Shown in pieces: positions 55,877 through 64,000 of a DNA stretch of 64,000 nt. The number at the start of each line of letters is the position of its first letter. Position 1 is the first letter of the stretch. Made by a program: the position numbers and the translations under genes. Origin of the DNA: Pistricoccus aurantiacus (GTDB lineage Bacteria; Pseudomonadota; Gammaproteobacteria; Pseudomonadales; Halomonadaceae); contig NZ_CP042382.1 of NCBI RefSeq assembly GCF_007954585.1, forward strand, positions 186,001-250,000. The letters are read 5' to 3'. The notes under the pieces were generated by a model, which saw only the letters and a program-made list of their open reading frames with translations, did no database searches and was not told the origin of the DNA.

Positions 55877-56677
55877 ATGCGTTGGCTTCATCATTTTGCC
55901 ATTGGCGTTCTGTGCCTGACGCTGGCGGCCTGCTCCAGTTCTCCCACCGGTCGCCAGCGGCTGACCTTCTTCCCGGACGAGCAGCTTGATCAGATGGGCG
56001 CTCAGGCCTTCGAGCAATATCAAAAAGAGCTGCCCACGGTTAACGGCGCGCCGCTGCGCTACGTGGAATGCGTCGCGGAAGCGCTGATCGAGGAGCTTCC
56101 TCCGGAGGAGCGCGCCCAGCCCTGGCAGGTGCGAGTGTTCAAGGACGACGCCGCCAACGCCTTCGCCCTGCCCGGCGGTTATATCGGCGTCAATACCGGC
56201 CTGTTGAAGATCGCCACCGACCAGGATCAGCTTGCCGCGGTCATCGGACATGAAATCGGTCATGTGCTGGCCCAACATGCCAATGAACGTGCTTCCACCC
56301 AATCCGCTACTCAACTGGGGCTTTCCGTGGTGCAATCCGCCGCCGGCCTCGAAGGACCGCAGGGCGAACAGCTGATGGGGCTGCTGGGCGCTGGTGCTCA
56401 ATACGGCGTGCTGCTGCCCTTTTCTCGACGCCATGAAAGCGAAGCGGACACCATCGGCCTCAGGCTGATGGCGAATGCGGGATTTGACCCCCGGGCCAGT
56501 ATCGATCTCTGGCAGAACATGAGCCAGGCCGGTAACGGCCAGCCGCCGGTATGGATGTCCACCCACCCCAGCCACGGCCAGCGGATCGGTGGCCTGCAGG
56601 CCGGCATGAACGAGGCCCTGGCAAGCTACAACCAGGCCCAGGATCGCGGCAAGCGGCCCAACTGCCGCCAACCCTGA
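55877..56677 (+). CDS. M48-family metalloprotease lipoprotein (LoiP/YcaL-like)
   Basis: A 266-residue lipoprotein (lipobox LTLAAC, Cys19) with the zinc site HEIGHVLAQH and the third ligand Glu in HESEADTIGLRLMANAG. The lack of membrane helices separates it from HtpX and fits the LoiP/YcaL branch that degrades misfolded outer-membrane proteins, including BamA substrates. ATG 55877 has an AAAGGA site. Its stop abuts the aroE stop from the other strand. Confidence 0.88.
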   Translation: MRWLHHFAIGVLCLTLAACSSSPTGRQRLTFFPDEQLDQMGAQAFEQYQKELPTVNGAPLRYVECVAEALIEELPPEERAQPWQVRVFKDDAANAFALPGGYIGVNTGLLKIATDQDQLAAVIGHEIGHVLAQHANERASTQSATQLGLSVVQSAAGLEGPQGEQLMGLLGAGAQYGVLLPFSRRHESEADTIGLRLMANAGFDPRASIDLWQNMSQAGNGQPPVWMSTHPSHGQRIGGLQAGMNEALASYNQAQDRGKRPNCRQP

Positions 56678-59123
<2,446 letters not shown>

Positions 59124-59177
59124 CGAACGTCAAGATCCATGCCAGTGAGTCACCGGCGGATTCTATCATGTCAGCGA

Positions 59178-60308
59178 TCACGCCAGGGAAGCCAGGCGTA
59201 TCCAGCCCCCGCTGACCTGAGCGACGACCCCCTCGAGTTCCAGTTCGAGCAACCGCAGTTGACAGGCGCTGACGTCCTTGCCGGTCAGCGCGAGCAACGC
59301 ATCCAGAGGCGTCGGCACGTCGCTGAGCAGATTCAGCAGGGGATCGCTGGAGACGGAGGAAGAAGGGGCTTGCGAGCTAGCGTGAGTGGCAGACGCCGTA
59401 CCGCCGGAAGCTTGCGGAAACGAAAGCATGGGGTTTGCCTGCCAGTGCTCGAGTTCGTCGATCAATTCCTCGACGCGGGTCACCAAGGTGGCGCCCTGAC
59501 GAATCAGCCCTAGACAGCCCTGGGCCTGAGGATTATGCAGGGAGCCCGGCAGGACCAGCACGTCGCGATTCTGTTCCATGGCAAGCCTGGCGCTGACCAA
59601 GCTGCCGCTTCTGTGAGCGGCTTCCACTACCAGCACGCCGAGGGATAGCCCGGTGACAATACGATTGCGCCGGGGAAAGAAAGCCGCCCGGGCCGGGGTG
59701 GACGGCGGATGCTCCGAGAGCAGCAGACCACCATCCTGCAGGTGGCGCCGATACAACCTCGCATGGCGGGGTGGATAAATGACATCCACGCCGCAGCCGA
59801 GTACCGCGATACTGACGCCTCCGGCGTCGAGCGCCGTCTGCTGCGCCTGGCCGTCGACTCCCAGCGCCAGGCCGCTGACCACACACCAACCGCGCTCCGC
59901 CAGGCCCCGGGCGAAGGCAGCGGCATTGTTGAGCCCGTCTCGGGTCGGCCGTCGGGAGCCGACCATGGCGACTCGCGGTGGTGACAAGGCGCTCAAATCT
60001 CCCTTGGCCCATAGCACCGCGGGTGGATCAGCGATCTCGTCGAGCAGTACCGGCCAGTGCGGATGGCCGGGATGCAGAAAATGATGATTCCGGTCCTGTG
60101 CCAGCCATCTTTTCAAGGCGGTAATTTCGGATTGAAAAGGGTTACGGTCCGGCTGTTCGAGCCATAGCCGCAGCATTCGGCGTGGCGCTTCCGGCAGCAG
60201 CGCCAGCCAGCCCTGCGGCCAGACGGGTCGCTTTGCTCTCAGCATCGCGAGGCGCCTGGGTCCTAGGTTGGGCAGAAGCGACAGTATCAGCCAGTCTTGA
60301 GGAGTCAT
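59178..60308 (-). CDS. dprA: DNA-processing protein DprA
   Basis: A 376-residue protein that loads RecA on incoming single-stranded DNA in natural transformation. Rossmann core: PRVAMVGSRRPTRDG, VVSGLALGVDGQAQQTAL, VLGCGVDVIYPPRH, FPRRNRIVTGLSLGVLVVEA; the C-terminal winged domain ends VAQVSGGWIRLA. The N-terminal SAM-like part starts MTPQDWLILSLLPNLGPRRL. Together with the PilW gene it hints at competence, but both are common in non-competent species. Confidence 0.93.
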   Translation of the reverse strand: MTPQDWLILSLLPNLGPRRLAMLRAKRPVWPQGWLALLPEAPRRMLRLWLEQPDRNPFQSEITALKRWLAQDRNHHFLHPGHPHWPVLLDEIADPPAVLWAKGDLSALSPPRVAMVGSRRPTRDGLNNAAAFARGLAERGWCVVSGLALGVDGQAQQTALDAGGVSIAVLGCGVDVIYPPRHARLYRRHLQDGGLLLSEHPPSTPARAAFFPRRNRIVTGLSLGVLVVEAAHRSGSLVSARLAMEQNRDVLVLPGSLHNPQAQGCLGLIRQGATLVTRVEELIDELEHWQANPMLSFPQASGGTASATHASSQAPSSSVSSDPLLNLLSDVPTPLDALLALTGKDVSACQLRLLELELEGVVAQVSGGWIRLASLA

Positions 60309-60331
60309 CGGAATACGCTTACCGGATTCGA

Positions 60332-61411
60332 TCAGGGGTTTGCCACCAGCAGGTCGTTCGCATCCGGATTACGCAGCCTGTCGCCAACGGACAAGGGACG
60401 CGAGGTCTGCATGACCAGCGCGTAGCTGAGCTTGTCGTATACCTGAAACACCATGACGAATCCCGCCTCGACGGCGGGCAGCTGCAGGATTTCATCGCTG
60501 CGCGGATCGCTGACCATTTCACCAGGCTGCACGACTTTCAGCACCTGCCCCGCCGCGAGACCGCTTCGAGCACCGGCGTCCAGGGTCACGACCTGACGCT
60601 GTCCGGCGAAACGCACGCCGCCGGGCACCGCGATGATCTGACTATCGATGGGTCGAGACGGCGCACGGAGTTCGAACTCGTCGGCACGCATCACCGGAAC
60701 CAGGGGCAGCACCAGATCGCCGCTGCTGACTTCCTGGCGCGAGGTGTCCAGCGTCAGGGTAGCGATGTCGCCCTGGCTGGCCTGGTGGCGACCCGTGGCA
60801 ACCTGAATCAGCTCTCGACCCAGCACTTCCCCGCCGGCGGCCACATAGCGCTCACCGGGGCGATAGATCGCATAGGCCTGACGCGGTGTCAGATTTCCCC
60901 GCGCGTAGACCGTATCCCCGGCCCCGCTGATCACCTGCCGATCGTCACCGGCGACTACATAAGCGAAGTCGCCGGTAGTCCGGTCGTCTCCCAGGATGCG
61001 GTATTCATCGAGGAAATGACGCACTTTTTCCAGGGGGAGCGGCGCCACGGCTTCCCGACGCGGGATGCGCCGAATATCCGGGGAAAGCTTTACGACCTCA
61101 CGCCCTTTCTCGAGCATCAGGCAGGGGCGCCCGTTGCAGTCCTCGAGCACAATGGTATCGCCGGGATAGATCAGGTGGGGATTGTCGATCTGGGAATTGA
61201 CCTGCCAGAGTTCCGGCCATAGCCAGGGATGGCGAAGATAGCGTCCGGAAATATCCCACAGGGTATCACCGCGCACTACCGTATAGCGCTGCGGCGCGTT
61301 TTCCTTGAGCCCCGCGTAAACCAGCGACTGGGCGCTGCTCGGCAACGCCATCAGCAGGCTCGTCAGCGCCGCGCCTCCCCGTATCAGCGCTCGCCTTTTG
61401 ATACCTTCGAT
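60332..61411 (-). CDS. LysM-domain periplasmic protein
   Basis: A 359-residue exported protein. An N-terminal signal (KRRALIRGGAALTSLLMALP, with Arg pair, ending SSAQ) is followed by one LysM domain (RYTVVRGDTLWDISGRYL, LIYPGDTIVL; about 42-90) and a large unknown domain. Members of this family lie next to dprA in many gammaproteobacteria; a peptidoglycan-associated role is inferred. ATG 61411 was preferred over 61423, which has no spacing from its GAGGA site. Confidence 0.82.
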   Translation of the reverse strand: MEGIKRRALIRGGAALTSLLMALPSSAQSLVYAGLKENAPQRYTVVRGDTLWDISGRYLRHPWLWPELWQVNSQIDNPHLIYPGDTIVLEDCNGRPCLMLEKGREVVKLSPDIRRIPRREAVAPLPLEKVRHFLDEYRILGDDRTTGDFAYVVAGDDRQVISGAGDTVYARGNLTPRQAYAIYRPGERYVAAGGEVLGRELIQVATGRHQASQGDIATLTLDTSRQEVSSGDLVLPLVPVMRADEFELRAPSRPIDSQIIAVPGGVRFAGQRQVVTLDAGARSGLAAGQVLKVVQPGEMVSDPRSDEILQLPAVEAGFVMVFQVYDKLSYALVMQTSRPLSVGDRLRNPDANDLLVANP

Positions 61412-61677
61412 CATGTTTTCCATTCCTCGTTGTTCGGCGGCGTGCTGTATCGCGCTATGATGTTACAAATTGTAATTCTAAGTGTAGCCATATTATCGGC
61501 TGAGCGCACCGATAGAAGAGGGATGACATAAACAATATTTCGAGAATTTACTCACAGGACCCCTCCGATAGCATTCAACTATGGAAGCCATGACGAGACG
61601 GCGGTTCCGTTCCCTTGTCCCGCCCACTACAATAGAGGTATATCCCTGATGACCGTAAAAACGGTGATTGAAACATT

Positions 61678-62190
61678 ATGGCTAAATTAACCATCCTGGA
61701 ATTTCCCGACGAGCGCCTGCGCACCAAGGCGGTACCCGTGGACGTTGTCGACGACGAGATTCGTCGGCTGGTGGACGATATGCTGGAAACCATGACGGAC
61801 GCCAAGGGAATCGGACTGGCGGCGACTCAGGTAGACGTTCATCGTCGCGTGATCGTGATGGACGTCAGCGAGGCAGGCAACCAGCCGCTGGTGCTGATCA
61901 ACCCGAGCTATGTGCCTCTGGACGATGAGCGCGAACCCATGCAGGAAGGCTGCCTGTCGATTCCGGAATACTACGCCGAGGTGCCGCGAGCACTGCGGGT
62001 CAAATTAAACGCCTTGGATCGCAACGGCGAGGCTTATGAACTCGAGGCGGACGGCCTGCTGGCCCATTGTATTCAGCACGAGTGTGACCACCTGGAGGGC
62101 GTGCTGTTCGTCGACTATCTGTCGCCGCTCAAGCGCGAACGGGTCTTGAAGAAGATGCAGAAGAGACATCGCCAGCTGCAAGACGCCTGA
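61678..62190 (+). CDS. def: Peptide deformylase
   Basis: A 170-residue Fe(II) enzyme that removes the formyl group from new proteins. The three signature motifs are present: [16 protein letters not shown] (metal Cys) and QHECDHLEG (two metal His and catalytic Glu). It is divergent from the lysM gene across about 260 bases and followed by a strong hairpin before fmt. Confidence 0.96.
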   Translation: MAKLTILEFPDERLRTKAVPVDVVDDEIRRLVDDMLETMTDAKGIGLAATQVDVHRRVIVMDVSEAGNQPLVLINPSYVPLDDEREPMQEGCLSIPEYYAEVPRALRVKLNALDRNGEAYELEADGLLAHCIQHECDHLEGVLFVDYLSPLKRERVLKKMQKRHRQLQDA

Positions 62191-62211
62191 TTGTCGCCGT
62201 CGCTGAAACCG

Positions 62212-62239
62212 GGGCCGCCATGGGCTATCATGGCGGCCC
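62212..62239 (+). terminator. Perfect 11-bp hairpin between def and fmt
   Basis: Arms 62212-62222 and 62229-62239 are perfect complements (GC-rich, loop of 6) followed by TTCTTG. The T-run is poor, so termination is probably partial and fmt may be both read through and separately initiated. Confidence 0.6.
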
Positions 62240-62296
62240 TTCTTGCTGTGTTGTCGTTACAGAGAGCCTGAGTAGAGAGCTCTTGACCGAGGCCCC

Positions 62297-63280
62297 ATGT
62301 CCCGATCCCTGCGCGTCATCTTTGCCGGTACGCCGGCTTTCGCCGCGGTAAGCCTGGCGGCGCTGCTCGATAGCCGCCATCAGGTAGTGGCGGTCTACAC
62401 CCAGCCCGACCGTCCTGCCGGTCGCGGGCGCAAGCTCACTCCGAGCCCGGTCAAGGCGCTGGCCCTGAATCACGATTTGCCCGTCAGGCAGCCGGCGTCC
62501 CTCAAGACGGCGGAGGTTCAGGCGGAACTGGCTGCTTTCGACTCGGATATCATGGTAGTGGCCGCCTACGGCCTGCTGCTTCCTCAAGCGGTGCTGGAGA
62601 TTCCGCCGCTGGGCTGCGTGAATGTGCATGCGTCCCTGTTGCCCCGCTGGCGGGGGGCGGCGCCTATCCAGCGCGCCATCGAAGCGGGAGATCGGGAGTC
62701 CGGCATCACCATCATGCAGATGGACGCCGGGCTCGATACCGGCGCGATGCTGCTGGAACAGCGCATCCCGATCACTGCAACCACCACCGGCGGTGACTTG
62801 CACGATCGTCTGGCGATTCTCGGCGGCGAAGCCCTCGTTACCGCCCTGAACGCCCTGGCACAAGCCTCGCTCCCGGCAACGCCGCAACCGCTAGAAGGCA
62901 TTACCTATGCCGCCAAGCTGTCCAAGGCGGAAGCGGCGCTGGATTTCACCCTTCCCGCCGCCAGGCTCGCCGCAAAGATACGTGCCTTCAATCCCTGGCC
63001 GGTGGCCTGGACGCGGCTTGACGGCGAGCCGCTGCGCCTGTGGCTCGCCGAAGCCGGCGTCGCAAACGATGATTCCGCCACCGCTCCAGGTACCCTGCTA
63101 CCGACGAGTGGCCAGGCCCTGCGTATCGCCTGCGGCGCCAGAGGCGACGAAGTGTTGAATGTCACCCGAGCACAACTGCCCGGGGGCAAGCCGCTGGCTG
63201 CCCGAGATCTGCTCAATTCCCGCCGCGAACGCTTTACAGCGGGTAAACGACTCGGCGCACCCGAGGATGATCGGGCATGA
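62297..63280 (+). CDS. fmt: Methionyl-tRNA formyltransferase
   Basis: A 327-residue enzyme that formylates initiator Met-tRNA with 10-formyl-THF. Conserved: IFAGTPAFAAVSLAALL, GRGRKLTPSPVKALA, VVAAYGLLLPQAVL, NVHASLLPRWRGAAPIQRAI (catalytic Asn-His region) and the C-terminal OB domain (LPGGKPLAARDLLNS). Its stop overlaps the rsmB start (ATGA). It acts with def in the formylation cycle. Confidence 0.95.
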   Translation: MSRSLRVIFAGTPAFAAVSLAALLDSRHQVVAVYTQPDRPAGRGRKLTPSPVKALALNHDLPVRQPASLKTAEVQAELAAFDSDIMVVAAYGLLLPQAVLEIPPLGCVNVHASLLPRWRGAAPIQRAIEAGDRESGITIMQMDAGLDTGAMLLEQRIPITATTTGGDLHDRLAILGGEALVTALNALAQASLPATPQPLEGITYAAKLSKAEAALDFTLPAARLAAKIRAFNPWPVAWTRLDGEPLRLWLAEAGVANDDSATAPGTLLPTSGQALRIACGARGDEVLNVTRAQLPGGKPLAARDLLNSRRERFTAGKRLGAPEDDRA

Positions 63281-64000
63281 AGAAACCCGCAGTTAACCCC
63301 GGCAGCGGTGAAGCCCTGCGCGCCAGCGCCGCCCGCAGCCTGGTGCCGGTGCTGACCGGTCGCGGTTCCTTGGCCGGCCTGGACGTTCGACAAGTCGCGC
63401 CACGAGATCGCAGCCTGCTGCGAGCGCTCTGCTATGGCGTCTGTCGCACCCTGCCCCGTCTGGAAGCCCTGGCGGCGGCGCTATTGAGAACGCCCTTCAA
63501 GGCTCGAGACGCGGACGTTCAGGCGCTGCTGCTGCTGGGCATCTACCAGCTTCTTTATCTGCGGGTGCCGGCGCACGCCGCGGTGGGCGAAACCGCCGGG
63601 GCCGCCCGCGCCCTGAACAAGCCCTGGGCCACTCGGGTGCTAAACGGCTGCCTGCGCCGGCTGCAGCGGGAAGCGGACACCTTGCAGGAACGGGTCGATC
63701 AAGAGCCCAGCGTCGCCTTGATGCATCCGCCTTGGCTGCTCGATGCGCTGCGCCAGGCCTGGCCCCAGGACTGGCAGGACATCGCCCGAGCCAACAACCT
63801 GCCTGGCCCGATGACCCTGCGAGTCAACGCGCGGCTCAATACTCGCAACGCCTATCTGGAAATCCTCGAGAACCAAGGGATAAAGGCCCGGCCCTGCGCT
63901 TACGCACCGCAGGGCCTGACGCTGGAGTCACCTTGCGAGGTCGAGGCGCTGCCGGGATTCAATGAAGGTCTGGTCAGCGTGCAGGATGAGGCCGCGCAAT
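63277..64000 (+). CDS. rsmB: 16S rRNA m5C967 methyltransferase RsmB, N-terminal part
   Basis: The visible 241 residues cover the NusB-like helical domain (about 15-140; LLRALCYGVCRTLPRLEAL, VQALLLLGIYQLLYLRVPAH, LNGCLRRLQRE) and the start of the SAM domain (PGPMTLRVNARLNTRNAYL). The catalytic cysteines lie past the window end. The start ATG overlaps the fmt stop. The def-fmt-rsmB order is standard in gammaproteobacteria. Confidence 0.92.
   Translation, partial: MKKPAVNPGSGEALRASAARSLVPVLTGRGSLAGLDVRQVAPRDRSLLRALCYGVCRTLPRLEALAAALLRTPFKARDADVQALLLLGIYQLLYLRVPAHAAVGETAGAARALNKPWATRVLNGCLRRLQREADTLQERVDQEPSVALMHPPWLLDALRQAWPQDWQDIARANNLPGPMTLRVNARLNTRNAYLEILENQGIKARPCAYAPQGLTLESPCEVEALPGFNEGLVSVQDEAAQ

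Overview
The window looks like chromosomal DNA of a halophilic gammaproteobacterium close to Halomonas (Oceanospirillales). This rests on gene order and protein resemblance recalled from memory, not on a search. The two ends carry conserved housekeeping order. The middle (about 10.5-32.7 kb) is an accessory region.

Left part (1-10.3 kb). A partial acetyl/succinylornithine transaminase (astC/argD type) is followed by an MntA/HepT (nucleotidyltransferase/HEPN) toxin-antitoxin pair. This pair sits between a 72-bp duplicated 5' end of a SAM methyltransferase gene and the intact gene. Then come rluF, a small membrane protein, fabV, five 13-bp tandem repeats, a DUF7079-like gene broken by an in-frame amber codon, a glutathione peroxidase, an AidB-like acyl-CoA dehydrogenase, a PCu(A)C copper chaperone, a lipoprotein, a LysE exporter and rnk.

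Accessory part (10.5-32.7 kb). First there is an AT-rich orphan membrane-protein region. Next is an electron-transfer pair: a cytochrome b561 fused to an ethylbenzene-dehydrogenase-gamma-like haem domain, and a 2Fe-2S/FAD reductase. A cytoplasmic-looking beta-helix protein follows. A degenerate 46-bp copy of the 3' end of tRNA-Leu (16072-16117) and the intact tRNA-Leu(CAA) (32727-32813) then bracket about 16.6 kb, like the two ends of an old tRNA-associated island. Inside is a very GC-rich, tightly overlapping operon: a 212-aa protein, a 1692-aa multicopper oxidase that appears to have six cupredoxin domains, a periplasmic propeller-like protein, a Sco protein, and a cytochrome c fused to a binding-protein-like domain. 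The motif order in the oxidase is permuted: type-1 copper motifs lie upstream of the other two HxH motifs. This is the best candidate for an undescribed system. The island continues with a 5'-truncated TlpA gene, a WYL-regulator locus divergent from four genes (one a calcineurin-like phosphoesterase), an IS3 relic, a Na+/H+ antiporter and an HI1419/HI1420-type toxin-antitoxin pair.

Right part (32.9-64 kb). This is core genome: queA-tgt-yajC-secD-secF; a five-hairpin intergenic cluster; a CIA30-like protein; a SuhB homologue that has lost most catalytic metal ligands; trmJ-cysE-iscR-iscS-iscA-ndk-rlmN-pilW-rodZ-ispG-hisS-yfgM-bamB-der (iscU, hscB, hscA and fdx are absent from their usual place); ansB; a DUF815 ATPase; an M48 protease; aroE-hemF-tsaC-dprA-lysM on the minus strand; and def-fmt-rsmB (cut by the window end) on the plus strand.
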